Positions 9,372 to 18,237 are shown, counted from the stretch's first letter. The stretch: 64,000 bases of DNA from Streptomyces rhizoryzae (GCF_023155275.1 NZ_JALMUV010000010.1:96505-160504); one strand, 5' to 3'. Numbers and translations are program-made. The notes: generated by a model not told the origin, from the sequence alone.

Positions 9372-10970
9372 GTGAACCACACCGCCATGCAGCTCCTCCT
9401 CGCGGGCTCCGTCGTCCTCCCCCTCCTCGGCGCGCTCGCCGCGCTGCTGCCGGCCCCGCCCGGCCTGAAGGGGAAGAACCCCGACCAGGCCGTGCTGCGG
9501 CACGGCGTGACCGTCACCGGCGCGGTGCTCGCCGCGACCCTCGCGCTGGCCGCCGGCTTCGACCGCGCTCACCCGGGCCGTATGCAGGCCACCACCGACC
9601 TCAGCTGGATCCCGGCGCTCGGCATCCGCCTGCACCTCGGCGTCGACGGCATCTCGCTCCCCCTCGTCGTCCTGACCGCGCTGCTGACCTTCCTGTGCGC
9701 GCTCTACAGCTACTACGTGATGCCCAAGGGCCCGTCCCCCAAGGCATTCGTGGCGCTGATCCTCGTCCTGGAAGCAGGCACCCTGGCGACCTTCGCCGTC
9801 CAGGACCTGATGCTCTTCTTCCTGGCCTTCGAGACCGTGCTGATCCCGATGTACTTCCTCATCGCCCGCTGGGGCGGTGCCGGCCGCCGGGCGGCGGCCT
9901 GGAAATTCATCCTCTACACGCTGCTCGGCTCCGTCGTGATGCTGCTCGGCCTCCTCCTCATCGGGCTGAAATCCGGCACCTTCGACATGGTCGCACTCGC
10001 CACTGACAACGGCCCGAAAGCCCAGCTCAGCCACACCGTCCAGCTCCTGGCGGTGCTCACCGTCGGCATCGGACTGGCCGTCAAGTCCCCGATGTGGCCG
10101 CTGCACAGCTGGCTGCCCGACGCCCACACCGCCGCCCCCACCGCCGGTTCGGTGCTGCTGGCCGGCGTCCTGCTGAAGATGGGCACCTACGGCTTCGTCC
10201 GGATCGCCCTGCCCATCACCCCCGACGGCCTGCACACCGTCGCCCCCTACCTGGCCGCGCTGGCCGCCGCCGGCATCCTCTACGGCTCGCTGGCCTGCCT
10301 CGCCCTGGTCCGCACCGGCGCCCGGGGCGACCTCAAGCGCCTGATCGCCTACAGCTCCGTCGGCCACATGGGCTTCGTCCTGCTGGGCATCGCCACCATG
10401 ACCCCCACCGGCGTCAACGGCGCGCTGTTCGCCAACATCGCGCACGGCCTGATCACCGGCCTGCTCTTCTTCCTCGTCGGCGGCCTCAAGGACCGCCTGG
10501 GCAGCACCGACCTGGACACCCTCGCGGGCGCCACCGGCGCCGCCCTCTACGGCCGCGCGCCCCGCTTCGGCGGCCTGCTCGCCTTCGGCGCCGTCGCCTC
10601 CCTCGGCCTGCCCGGCCTGGCCGGCTTCTGGGGCGAGATGCTGGCGATGTTCGGCGCCTTCCACCCGGCCGCCGGCCTCAGCCGCCCCGCCTTCCTGACC
10701 TTCATGGCCCTGGCCGGCCTCGGCACCCTGCTGACCGCCGCCTACCTGCTGCTGGTCGTCCGCCGGGTCTGCATGGGCGGCACCCTGAAGACCGGCCCCG
10801 CGCCACAGGGGACCGCCGGCCCGGCCCCCGCCCTCCCCGACCTCGCGCGCCACGAATACGCGGCCTGGGGCCCCCTCGCCGTCCTCACCGTCCTGGCCGG
10901 ACTGTGGCCGGCCGCCCTCCTCGGCCTCACGAACCCGGCCGTCCAGCAGCTCCTCGGAGGCGGTAAGTGA
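9372..10970 (+). CDS. nuoM: NADH-quinone oxidoreductase subunit M, antiporter-like (orphan set)
   Basis: 532 residues, about 14 membrane spans. NuoM is the second antiporter-like pump subunit. It shows FFLAFETVLIPMYFLI with the conserved Glu of helix 5, KSPMWPLHSWLPDAHTAAP, and SVLLAGVLLKMGTYGF with the pump-site Lys. The GTG at 9372 gives the residue sequence MNHTAMQL and lies one base after the nuoL stop. A longer upstream open frame was rejected because it overlaps nuoL and lacks homology-like sequence. Confidence 0.95.
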   Translation: MNHTAMQLLLAGSVVLPLLGALAALLPAPPGLKGKNPDQAVLRHGVTVTGAVLAATLALAAGFDRAHPGRMQATTDLSWIPALGIRLHLGVDGISLPLVVLTALLTFLCALYSYYVMPKGPSPKAFVALILVLEAGTLATFAVQDLMLFFLAFETVLIPMYFLIARWGGAGRRAAAWKFILYTLLGSVVMLLGLLLIGLKSGTFDMVALATDNGPKAQLSHTVQLLAVLTVGIGLAVKSPMWPLHSWLPDAHTAAPTAGSVLLAGVLLKMGTYGFVRIALPITPDGLHTVAPYLAALAAAGILYGSLACLALVRTGARGDLKRLIAYSSVGHMGFVLLGIATMTPTGVNGALFANIAHGLITGLLFFLVGGLKDRLGSTDLDTLAGATGAALYGRAPRFGGLLAFGAVASLGLPGLAGFWGEMLAMFGAFHPAAGLSRPAFLTFMALAGLGTLLTAAYLLLVVRRVCMGGTLKTGPAPQGTAGPAPALPDLARHEYAAWGPLAVLTVLAGLWPAALLGLTNPAVQQLLGGGK

Positions 10971-12505
10971 TGTCCCAGGCCACCTCGCTGGTCCAGTCCG
11001 TCGACTGGCTCGCCATCGCCCCGCCCACCCTCGCCGCGGCCACCGGCCTGGTCGTCCTGGTCGCCGACCTCTTCCTGCCCGCCGCCCGCAAGCCCCTGCT
11101 GGGCTGGTTCTCGACCGCCGGCCTGGCTGCCGCGGCGCTCCTGCTGCTGCCCCTCCTGGACGGCCACCGGCGCACCTTCTGCCTGACCGGCACCCCCCAG
11201 GCGTGCAGCTACGCCGCCGATCACTTCGCGCTGGCCGTCCAGTTCCTGGTCCTGGCCGGCGCCCTGCTGACGGCCCTGCTGTCCATCGACACCGTCAAGG
11301 ACCACGGCCTGCCCGCCGGCGAGTACTGGTTCCTGCTGCTGTCCTCCGCCGCCGGCGCGGCCCTGCTGCCCGCCGCCCGGGACCTGGCCACCCTGGTCAT
11401 CGCCCTGGAGGTCGCCTCGCTGCCCGCCTTCGCCCTGGTCGGCCTGCGGCGCGGCGACCGGCTCTCCTCCGAGGCGGCGCTGAAGTTCTTCCTCTCCTCG
11501 GTGGCCGCCACCGCCGTGATGCTCCTCGGCGTGAGCTTCGTCTACGCCGCCACCGGGAGCCTGCACCTGACCCGGGTGGCGCACGCCCTGACCGCCCTCC
11601 CGGACCCCCGCCTGGCCACCCTGGCCGGCGCCGGCGTCGCGCTCACCCTGGTCGGCTTCGCCTTCAAGACCGCCGCCGCCCCCTTCCACTTCTGGGTCCC
11701 CGACACCTACGTGGGCGCGCCGCTGCCGATCGCCGCGTACCTCTCGGTCGTCGGCAAGGCCGTCGGCTTCTCCGGCCTGATCCTCGTCACCGTCCAGGGC
11801 TTCCCGTCCTACGCGCACGTCTGGGGCCCGGCGCTGGCCGTGCTCGCCGCGCTCACCATGACCACCGGCAACGCCGCCGCGCTCCGCCAGGACCCGGCCC
11901 GCCCCCGTGGCGCGATCCGCCTGCTCGCCTGGTCCTCCATCGGCCAGGCCGGCTACCTCCTGGTCCCGATCGCCGCGGCCGGCTACGCCCACGACCCGGC
12001 GCACGCCATCGGCGCCACCGTCGCCTACGCCCTGATGTACGCGGCGGTGAACCTCGGCGCCTTCGCGGCCGTCGCCCTGGTGGCCCGCACCAGCCCCGCC
12101 AACCGCCTCGCCGACTACCGGGGCCTCTACCACCGCCGCCCCCTGGTGGCGCTCGCCCTGGGCTTCTTCCTGCTGTGCCTGGCGGGCCTGCCGCCGGGCG
12201 TCATCGGCCTGTTCGCCAAGGTCACGGTCTTCTCCGCGGCGGTCGACGCCGGCCTGGGCTGGCTCGCCGTCGTCATGGCCGTCAACGTGGTGATCGCGCT
12301 CTACTACTACCTCCAGTGGACCGCGGCCCTCTTCCGGCCCGCCGAGGCCCCCGCCGAGGGCACCGCCGGCGAGCCCGCCGACCGGTCCCGCCCCCGGATC
12401 CCGGCCGCCCTGGGCACCGCCCTGGCCCTGGCCACCGTCCTCGGCGTGGCCCTCTCCGGCGCCCCCCAGCTGGTCCTCCGCTTCGCCGCCGGCGCCCTCC
12501 TGTAA
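10970..12505 (+). CDS. nuoN: NADH-quinone oxidoreductase subunit N, antiporter-like (orphan set)
   Basis: 511 residues with about 14 spans, the third antiporter-like subunit and last gene of the operon. It contains VIALEVASLPAFALVGLR, FKTAAAPFHFWVPDTYVGAP and SSIGQAGYLLVPIAA, all typical of NuoN. The ATG in the TGATG overlap with nuoM lies 9 nt after GGAGG. A GTG three bases earlier is an alternative start adding one residue. No clear terminator hairpin was identified between here and htpX. Confidence 0.94.
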   Translation: MSQATSLVQSVDWLAIAPPTLAAATGLVVLVADLFLPAARKPLLGWFSTAGLAAAALLLLPLLDGHRRTFCLTGTPQACSYAADHFALAVQFLVLAGALLTALLSIDTVKDHGLPAGEYWFLLLSSAAGAALLPAARDLATLVIALEVASLPAFALVGLRRGDRLSSEAALKFFLSSVAATAVMLLGVSFVYAATGSLHLTRVAHALTALPDPRLATLAGAGVALTLVGFAFKTAAAPFHFWVPDTYVGAPLPIAAYLSVVGKAVGFSGLILVTVQGFPSYAHVWGPALAVLAALTMTTGNAAALRQDPARPRGAIRLLAWSSIGQAGYLLVPIAAAGYAHDPAHAIGATVAYALMYAAVNLGAFAAVALVARTSPANRLADYRGLYHRRPLVALALGFFLLCLAGLPPGVIGLFAKVTVFSAAVDAGLGWLAVVMAVNVVIALYYYLQWTAALFRPAEAPAEGTAGEPADRSRPRIPAALGTALALATVLGVALSGAPQLVLRFAAGALL

Positions 12506-12703
12506 GCCGCGGCACGCCCCGCGCGGGCACCCGTACGGCCGTACCGCCGCTCCACCCCACCGCGGCACCCCGCCCGCCCCCGGGCGCGCGGGGGCCGGGG
12601 AACCACCCCTCTCCCTCTCGCGTTGACCAGGGAGTAAGGGTCCACTGGAGAGTGGAGAAACGAAGCCAAGGGTTCCCCTGCCGCACCATTTGGAGGGCGT
12701 ACC

Positions 12704-13570
12704 GTGCACCGCCGGCACAACGGGCTCAGGACCGCCGTACTCCTCGGAGGACTGTCCGCACTCATCATCGTCATCGGCAGCTTCTTCGGCCGTACGGGCC
12801 TGATCGCCGCGGTCCTCGTCGCCGTGGGCACCAACGCCTACGCGTACTGGAACAGCGACAAGCTCGCCCTGCGCGCGATGCGGGCCCGCCCGGTCAGCGA
12901 GTTCGAGGCGCCCCAGCTCTACCGCATGGTCCGCGAGCTCTCCACGGCCGCCCGCCAGCCCATGCCGCGCCTGTACATCTCCCCGACCCAGGCGCCCAAC
13001 GCCTTCGCTACCGGCCGCAACCCCCGCAACGCCGCGGTCTGCTGCACCGACGGCATCCTCCGGATCCTCGACGAGCGCGAGCTGCGCGGCGTCATCGGCC
13101 ATGAGCTCAGCCACGTCTACAACCGCGACATCCTCATCTCCTCGGTGGCCGGCGCCCTGGCCTCCATCGTGATGTTCCTGGTGAACTTCGCCTGGCTGAT
13201 CCCCATAGGCCGCTCGGAGGACGACGAGGGCCCCGGCCTGGTCGGCATGGTGCTCATCATGCTCCTCGGCCCGGTCGCGGCCTCCCTGATCCAGCTCGCC
13301 GTCAGCCGCTCCCGCGAGTACCAGGCCGACGCCTCCGGCGCCCAGCTCACCGGCGACCCGCTGGCCCTCGCCTCCGCCCTGCGCAAACTGGAGATCGGCA
13401 CCCAGCAGCTCCCGCTGCCCCCCGAGCCGCGCCTGGAGACCGCCGGCCACATGATGATCGCCAACCCGTTCCGCCCCGGCGAGGGCCTCTCCCGCCTCTT
13501 CTCCACCCACCCGCCGATGCCCGACCGCATCGCCCGGCTGGAGCGCATGGCCGGCCGCCACCGGCCCTGA
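12704..13570 (+). CDS. htpX: HtpX-family membrane zinc metalloprotease
   Basis: 288 residues. HtpX is a membrane-bound M48 endopeptidase that degrades damaged membrane proteins. The zinc-binding, catalytic HELSH motif is at 133-137 and the third ligand Glu205 lies in [10 protein letters not shown]. Two hydrophobic segments at 10-48 anchor the N terminus and two more flank residue 150-195, the usual HtpX topology. The GTG start follows TTTGGAGGGCG. Spacing of about 200 bp from nuoN suggests its own transcription. Placement beside the second nuo set matches what I recall for other streptomycetes. Confidence 0.93.
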   Translation: MHRRHNGLRTAVLLGGLSALIIVIGSFFGRTGLIAAVLVAVGTNAYAYWNSDKLALRAMRARPVSEFEAPQLYRMVRELSTAARQPMPRLYISPTQAPNAFATGRNPRNAAVCCTDGILRILDERELRGVIGHELSHVYNRDILISSVAGALASIVMFLVNFAWLIPIGRSEDDEGPGLVGMVLIMLLGPVAASLIQLAVSRSREYQADASGAQLTGDPLALASALRKLEIGTQQLPLPPEPRLETAGHMMIANPFRPGEGLSRLFSTHPPMPDRIARLERMAGRHRP

Positions 13571-13668
13571 CCCCGCCCGGCCGGCCCCCGCGGTGCAACG
13601 TTTTCCGTGGTCGGCGGCGTCTAGGACGGCGGAACACCCATCGCCCCGCCCCTGGAAGGCTGCCGCTC

Positions 13669-14061
13669 ATGAAGTTCGTCCTCAACATCATCTGGCTGGT
13701 TCTCAGCGGCTTCTGGATGGCACTCGGCTACGTCCTGGCGGGCCTGATCTGCTGCATCCTGATCATCACGATCCCGTTCGGCATCGCGTCCTTCCGGATC
13801 GCCGGGTACGCCCTGGTGCCGTTCGGCCGGACGACCGTCGAGCGGCGGGACGCCGGCGCCGGCTCGGTGATCGGCAACGTGATCTGGATCATCTTCGCGG
13901 GCTGGTGGCTGGCGCTGGGCCACATCGTCACCGGTCTGGCCCTGTGCGTGACGATCATCGGCATCCCGTTCGGCATCGCCAACTTCAAGATGATCCCGAT
14001 CTCCCTGCTCCCGCTGGGCCGCGAGATCGTCCCCACCGACCAGCCCTTCGCCACCCGCTGA
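13669..14061 (+). CDS. YccF-domain membrane protein
   Basis: 130 residues made of two internally similar halves. Each has a hydrophobic span followed by an IPFGIA-type signature: ITIPFGIASFRIAGYALVPFGR and IIGIPFGIANFKMIPISLLPLGR, the mark of the YccF domain. Around four membrane segments are predicted. Function of the family is unknown. It starts with ATG about 100 bp after htpX and ends just before a strong terminator hairpin. Confidence 0.85.
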   Translation: MKFVLNIIWLVLSGFWMALGYVLAGLICCILIITIPFGIASFRIAGYALVPFGRTTVERRDAGAGSVIGNVIWIIFAGWWLALGHIVTGLALCVTIIGIPFGIANFKMIPISLLPLGREIVPTDQPFATR

Positions 14062-14089
14062 CCGCACCGCGGACCGGCGGCCGGCGCGC

Positions 14090-14129
14090 GGAAAGGGGCC
14101 GGGGAGCGTGTGCTCCCCGGCCCCTTTCC
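14090..14129. terminator. Bidirectional terminator between convergent genes
   Basis: A perfect 18-bp stem (14090-14107 with 14112-14129) closes a GTGT loop. Its ends read GGAAAGG and CCTTTCC, so an A/T-bearing stem edge is available in either direction. It sits between the YccF gene and the convergent lipoprotein gene. Confidence 0.85.
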
Positions 14130-14158
14130 GGCCTCCCCTGTGCGCCGGGCGCCCCTAG

Positions 14159-14761
14159 CTAGTGCTGGACCGCCGGGCAGCGACCGGTGTCCGCGCCGAT
14201 GGAGTTGATCTCGGCGTTGGACCGCGGGTCACCCGCGTAGTTGATCTGGTTCGTGCAGCTCACCCCGGGCTTCTTGGGAGTGCCGGACGCGGCGCTGCCG
14301 CCCTTCTGGGGCGCCGGGCAGTGGCCGGTGTCCGCGCCGATGGAGTTGATCTCGGCGTTGGAGCGCGGGTCGCCGGCGTAGTTGATCCGGTCCGTGCAGC
14401 GCTCCCCGGACTTCTTCGGGGTGCCCGCCGCCGTGCCGCTCCCCTTCTGGACGGCCGGGCAGTGACCGGTCCTGTCGCCGATGGAGTTGATCTCGGCGTT
14501 GGACCGGGGGTCGCCCGCGTAGTTGATCCGGTCGGTGCACCGCTTCCCGGACGTCGCCGCGGCGCCCGCCGGCGCGCTGTCGGCGGCGCCCTGGGCGGCC
14601 TTGCCCGGGGCGGGGGAGTCCTGGGTGCGCACCGACGAGGCGGGCGCGGACGCGGCGCTGCCGCCGCCTCCCTGGCAGGCGGTGAGCCCGAACGCGGCGA
14701 CGGCGATTACCGCCGCGGCGGCGGCGTTGCGGGCATGGCGGAATGCGGTGCGGTGCGACAT
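14159..14761 (-). CDS. Secreted lipoprotein with three tandem Cys-paired repeats
   Basis: 200 residues. The ATG at 14761 follows GGGGGAAG and gives a basic N terminus, a hydrophobic core and the lipobox LTAC with Cys29, so the protein should be an extracellular lipoprotein. After an Ser/Ala/Pro linker it consists of three near-identical units of 47 residues, encoded by exact 141-bp periods. Each unit has the core INYAGDPRSNAEINSIG flanked by one Cys on each side about 27 residues apart, separated by Gly/Lys/Ser linkers. I do not recognise the domain. The paired cysteines suggest a disulfide in each unit. Confidence 0.8.
   Translation of the reverse strand: MSHRTAFRHARNAAAAAVIAVAAFGLTACQGGGGSAASAPASSVRTQDSPAPGKAAQGAADSAPAGAAATSGKRCTDRINYAGDPRSNAEINSIGDRTGHCPAVQKGSGTAAGTPKKSGERCTDRINYAGDPRSNAEINSIGADTGHCPAPQKGGSAASGTPKKPGVSCTNQINYAGDPRSNAEINSIGADTGRCPAVQH
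14174..14545 (-). repeat. Three tandem 141-bp coding repeats
   Basis: Unit boundaries fall at 14174, 14315 and 14456, an exact 141-bp (47-codon) period; the third unit is partial. Identity is very high in the core and lower in the linkers, which points to recent in-frame duplication or gene conversion within the lipoprotein gene. Confidence 0.85.
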
Positions 14762-14900
14762 GTTCTTCCCCCGGGTCTCTCGACGTGGTGTTGCGGGCTC
14801 CTGGGAACGAGACTGCCGCCCCCCGCTGACGCTCCGCCGCCGTCCGGCTAACGCCTCACTAACGCCCGCGCCGGCCTCCCTCGGGCGGGCGCCCGCGAAC

Positions 14901-14943
14901 GCAAAGGGGGCGGCACACCCCCGTGGCGTGCCGCCCCCTTTGC
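14901..14943. terminator. Terminator downstream of yajQ
   Basis: Perfect 16-bp stem (14901-14916 with 14928-14943) around an 11-nt loop, with A3/T3 inside the stem ends. It lies just past the yajQ stop on the minus strand and upstream of the lipoprotein gene. Confidence 0.8.
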
Positions 14944-14976
14944 GCACCGCGCACCGCACGGCCCCTTCCGGGGCGC

Positions 14977-15465
14977 TCAGCGGTAGTTGACGAACTGGAT
15001 CGCGAAGTCCAGGTCCTTGCCGCGCAGCAGCTGCTGCACCGCCTGGAGGTCGTCCCGGCTCTTGGAGCTGACCCGCAGCTCGTCGCCCTGCACCTGCGCC
15101 TTGACGCCCTTCGGCCCCTCATCGCGGATGATCTTGGCGACCTTCTTCGCGTTCTCCTGCGAGATCCCCTCCTGCATCGAGGCGGAGATCCGGTACTCCT
15201 TGCCCGACGCCTGCGGTTCGCCGGCGTCCAGGGCCTTCAGCGAGATGCCGCGCTTGACCAGCTTGGACTGGAAGATGTCCAGGACGGCCTTCACCCGCTC
15301 CTCGGCGTTGGCCCGCATCTCGATCTTCTCGCCCGACCACTGGATGGACGCGTCCACGCCCTTGAAGTCGTAGCGCTGCGAGATCTCCTTGGCGGCCTGG
15401 TTGAGGGCGTTGTCGACCTCCTGCCGCTCGACCTTCGAGACGATGTCGAAACTGGAGTCGGCCAT
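14977..15465 (-). CDS. yajQ: YajQ-family nucleotide-binding protein
   Basis: 162 residues, the usual YajQ length, starting [21 protein letters not shown] and containing [10 protein letters not shown] and the C-terminal [14 protein letters not shown]. Family members are small cytoplasmic proteins of two ferredoxin-like folds that bind nucleotides or tRNA; a Xanthomonas member binds cyclic di-GMP. The ATG was chosen because it follows GAGGAG and because the extra upstream residues in the longer frame are unlike the family. Confidence 0.93.
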   Translation of the reverse strand: MADSSFDIVSKVERQEVDNALNQAAKEISQRYDFKGVDASIQWSGEKIEMRANAEERVKAVLDIFQSKLVKRGISLKALDAGEPQASGKEYRISASMQEGISQENAKKVAKIIRDEGPKGVKAQVQGDELRVSSKSRDDLQAVQQLLRGKDLDFAIQFVNYR

Positions 15466-15653
15466 CGTGGGTTGGCTCCTCGTACGTAGATCCATCAGAG
15501 ATGCGGCCCTCGCGGACCGCCCGCCAAGCCTAGCCACCCGGCCAAGATCCAGCGCTGCGGAAGTGAGTGGCGGACCACCCCCTGCCATCGGGTATGGTTT
15601 ACGTCGTTGCCAGGGAGCACCGCCGCACAGCGGGTCTCCCCGACGACACCCCC

Positions 15654-15735
15654 GGCGGTGTGCCCGAGCGGCCAAAGGGAGCAGACTGTAAATCTGCCGG
15701 CTCAGCCTTCCCAGGTTCGAATCCTGGCGCCGCCA
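15654..15735 (+). tRNA. tRNA-Tyr (GTA)
   Basis: Full class II cloverleaf. The acceptor GGCGGTG pairs with CGCCGCC, the anticodon loop is CTGTAAA between GCAGA and TCTGC, a long variable arm follows, and the T arm is AGGTTCGAATCCT. CCA is not fully encoded. A TATGGT hexamer at 15593-15598 may be its -10 element. Confidence 0.95.
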
Positions 15736-15741
15736 CAGCCC

Positions 15742-15783
15742 GAAGAGGCCCTGGATCGCAGCGATGCGTTCCAGGGCCTCTTC
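15742..15783 (+). terminator. Terminator after tRNA-Tyr
   Basis: Perfect 14-bp stem (15742-15755 with 15770-15783) with a 14-nt loop, starting GAAGAGG and ending CCTCTTC, immediately after the tRNA. Confidence 0.8.
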
Positions 15784-15958
15784 TGCATGCGCCGACGCCC
15801 CGCCGCGCCGCGGCCCGCGAGGCCGGCGGGCTCCCGCCGGCCACAGCAGCCCGCCTGACGGCCTGTCGGCGGCCGGGTACCGGGCAGGCCGCCCAGCGGC
15901 CGTCCGGGCGCCGCAGGCGCGCTCTCAGGGCCTTCCGGGGGCGTCCGCCGTCCGCGGC

Positions 15959-16621
15959 TCAGTGCGCGGCGACGTTCCGCACCGCGTCGGCCACCGGGAC
16001 GTCCCCGCCGATCAGCTCCAGGGTCCGGCCGATCGTGCCGGGCTCGTCCAGCAGCGCCAGGAGGACGGCCGCCACGTCGTCCCGCGGCACCGCCCCGCGC
16101 CCGGTGGCGTCGGCCAGCGTCACCTGGCCGGTACCGGGGTCGTCGGTGAGCCGGCCGGGCCGCAGGATCGTCCAGTCCAGCCCGGCCCGGGCCCGTACGT
16201 CGGCGTCCGCGGCGCCCTTGGCCCGCAGATAGGCGGCGAAGACCGGATCGGTGCCCTCCGGCGGCTCCCGGTCCGCGCCCATCGACGAGACCACCACGAA
16301 CCGCCGGACGCCCGCCGCCTCGGCCGCGTCCGCGAACAGCGTCGCCGCGCCCCGGTCCACCGTGTCCTTGCGCGCGGCCCCGCTGCCCGGCCCGGCGCCC
16401 GCCGCGAAGACCGCCGCGTCCGCGGCCTCCAGGTGCCGGGCGACATCGCTCACCGTCGCCGACTCCAGGTCGCAGACCACCGGTTCCGCCCCCGAGGCCA
16501 GCAGGTCGCCGGCCTGTTCCGGACGGCGGACGATGCCCGCCACCTCGTCCCCGCGTGCGTGCAGCAGCCGCTCCAGCCGCCGCGCGATCTGACCATGTCC
16601 ACCTGCGATGACAATGCGCAT
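15959..16621 (-). CDS. Atypical SDR / NAD(P)-binding protein
   Basis: 220 residues with a Rossmann fold. The glycine-rich loop VIAGGHGQIARRL is at residues 4-16, with VVVSSMGADREP mid-protein and LDWTILRPGRLTDDPGTG towards the C terminus. This is the layout of atypical short-chain dehydrogenase/NmrA-like proteins, many of which bind NAD(P) without a known reaction. The catalytic YxxxK of classical SDRs is not evident; the AAYLRAKGAAD segment (Y followed by K three residues later) may stand in for it. ATG start on the minus strand. Substrate unknown. Confidence 0.8.
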   Translation of the reverse strand: MRIVIAGGHGQIARRLERLLHARGDEVAGIVRRPEQAGDLLASGAEPVVCDLESATVSDVARHLEAADAAVFAAGAGPGSGAARKDTVDRGAATLFADAAEAAGVRRFVVVSSMGADREPPEGTDPVFAAYLRAKGAADADVRARAGLDWTILRPGRLTDDPGTGQVTLADATGRGAVPRDDVAAVLLALLDEPGTIGRTLELIGGDVPVADAVRNVAAH

Positions 16622-16678
16622 GCTGCCGACCGTACGCCGAACCGCCCCGGCGCACCCGGGGACCGGCCGGTGCGCCGG

Positions 16679-17935
16679 TCAGCGCTGCGACTGCCGGGGC
16701 AGCTCCAGCGCCACGTCCACCGCCGAGTCGCAGTACTCGCGCACCGCGCTGGTCCGCGCCACCACCCGCCCCCGGTGGACCACGATCCGGCTGTACGCCA
16801 GCGACAGCACCCCGGCGATCCGCTCCCCGCGCACCGCCAGCAGCTCCGCCGGGAAGCCCGCCTCGACCCGCACCTCCGGCAGCCCCAGCGTGGCCCGCGC
16901 CGCCGCGCTCACCGCCTCGTACGCGGCCTCCGGAGTGGCCTCGCCCAGGGACGCCAGGAGGTACGCGGCCTCCAGGGGGTCCCCGCGGCCCACCGGGTTG
17001 GCCGCGTCCCGCAGCGCCCCGCTGCCCGCTGCCACCCGCACCCCGGCCGCCCGCAGCAGCCGCACCGGCGCCGGCCGCGACACCCGCGAACCGTTCCGCT
17101 CCAGACCCGTGCAGTCCCCCTGCGGCAGGCACACCACGGCCACGTCGGCCGCCGCCAGCTGCTCCGCCACCCGGGACGCCACGCTCCGCGGCATCCGGGC
17201 CATCCCGGCGCACGGCCCGATCGCCACGCCCGGCCGCAGCCCGCCGCACATCGCCGCGAACCGCGCCAGCCGCGCCGGATCGTCCCCGTCGGTGTGCAGG
17301 TCCACCGGGCAGCCGTGCTCCCCGGCCACCTCCAGGACGGTCTCCACGTACCCGGCCGGATCGGGGTCCAGGTCCGGGCAGCCGCCGATGACCGTGGCGC
17401 CCATCTTCACCGCGTCCCGCAGCAGCGCCACCCCGTTGGCCCCGGCCGCCCCGGTCAGCACCCGGGGCACCGCCACCGCGGCCAGGTCCGCCAGCCCGCG
17501 CAGCGCCCGGCGGGCCTGGAGGACCGCCTCCAGCGCGCGCAGGCCCCGGACGCCGCCGATCCGCACATGGCTCCGGGAGGCGGTGGCCCCGTGCCCCAGC
17601 TGGAGCAGCGCCGCCTCGGTGGTCCGGCGCTGGACGTCCTCGGGGGAGTCGGAGGCCGGCCCGTCCTCGTCGGCGGTCAGCGCGGTGTCGCAGTGCGCGT
17701 GCGGTTCGGCGGGCGCCGGGAGCAGCAGGTAGCCGGCGAGGTCCACCCGCGCGCCCTGCGGCGCCAGGCTCCCGGCGGTGCCGACGGCCTCGATGCGCCC
17801 GCCGCCCAGCCGCACGTCCACGGTGCGGCCGTCGGCGAGCCGGGCGCCGCACAGGACCAGCGCGCCGGAATCCGGCCGGGCGTACCGGCCGGCGCCCCCG
17901 GGCTTCCCCGGCTGCGGCGAACTGCTCTCGGACAT
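16679..17935 (-). CDS. Cytosine-deaminase-like amidohydrolase missing key catalytic residues
   Basis: 418 residues of the amidohydrolase superfamily, starting with an ATG after GAGGAG. The first metal motif EPHAHCD is intact (His79, His81) and the strand-5 His214 in DLHTDG is present. Compared by eye with E. coli cytosine deaminase, the proton-shuttle Glu (Glu217) is Gly217, the strand-6 His region reads IGPCAGM without His, and the metal-ligand Asp (Asp313, in GHDD) is replaced in GSGALRD. Deamination by the standard mechanism looks unlikely. It may be a pseudoenzyme or bind a nucleobase-like ligand. The final GRGDPLEAAYLLAS and the C-terminal beta sandwich are conserved in form. Confidence 0.78.
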   Translation of the reverse strand: MSESSSPQPGKPGGAGRYARPDSGALVLCGARLADGRTVDVRLGGGRIEAVGTAGSLAPQGARVDLAGYLLLPAPAEPHAHCDTALTADEDGPASDSPEDVQRRTTEAALLQLGHGATASRSHVRIGGVRGLRALEAVLQARRALRGLADLAAVAVPRVLTGAAGANGVALLRDAVKMGATVIGGCPDLDPDPAGYVETVLEVAGEHGCPVDLHTDGDDPARLARFAAMCGGLRPGVAIGPCAGMARMPRSVASRVAEQLAAADVAVVCLPQGDCTGLERNGSRVSRPAPVRLLRAAGVRVAAGSGALRDAANPVGRGDPLEAAYLLASLGEATPEAAYEAVSAAARATLGLPEVRVEAGFPAELLAVRGERIAGVLSLAYSRIVVHRGRVVARTSAVREYCDSAVDVALELPRQSQR

Positions 17936-18077
17936 CGCGCTCCTCGAAGCCCCGGGCGTGCAAGATCACGCAGCGTGGGTCCGAGCCTAGGGCGCGGCCG
18001 GGAGAGCGCCGCGCAGGCGCGGAATAGTCGTACCGGTGTGGTGCGGGGGGCCGGCGGGGCGCGACGCGGATTCGGAT

Positions 18078-18106
18078 TTCACGTTTGGCGGCGGGCCGTG
18101 TAATGT
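18078..18106 (+). promoter_or_regulatory. Possible promoter of the tRNA-Thr/tRNA-Met/rpmG unit
   Basis: TTCACG, 17-bp spacer, TAATGT, ending 12 bp before the tRNA-Thr. Fits the Streptomyces housekeeping-sigma pattern moderately. Confidence 0.4.
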
Positions 18107-18117
18107 CTTCCTCGCTC

Positions 18118-18190
18118 GCCCCAATAGCTCAGTCGGCAGAGCGTCTCCATGGTAAGGAGAAGGTCTACGGTTCGATTCCGTATTGGGGCT
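18118..18190 (+). tRNA. tRNA-Thr (GGT)
   Basis: 73-nt cloverleaf. Acceptor GCCCCAA pairs with TTGGGGC; the anticodon loop ATGGTAA sits between TCTCC and GGAGA, giving anticodon GGT; the T arm is ACGGTTCGATTCCGT. Confidence 0.95.
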
Positions 18191-18205
18191 CTGATGTGTG
18201 GGGGA

Positions 18206-18223
18206 CCTCGTCCTCGGACGAGG
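18206..18223 (+). other. Short hairpin between tRNA-Thr and tRNA-Met
   Basis: A 7-bp stem CCTCGTC/GACGAGG with a CTCG loop fills most of the 47-bp spacer. It may guide processing of a dicistronic tRNA precursor. It lacks a T tract and is not a good terminator. Confidence 0.45.
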
Positions 18224-18237
18224 AACTCTCACATCAC

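Noticed and set aside
14762..14959. N-terminal extension of the repeat lipoprotein
   Set aside because: It would bury the signal peptide and lipobox behind 66 Arg-rich residues; the ATG at 14761 has its own ribosome binding site.
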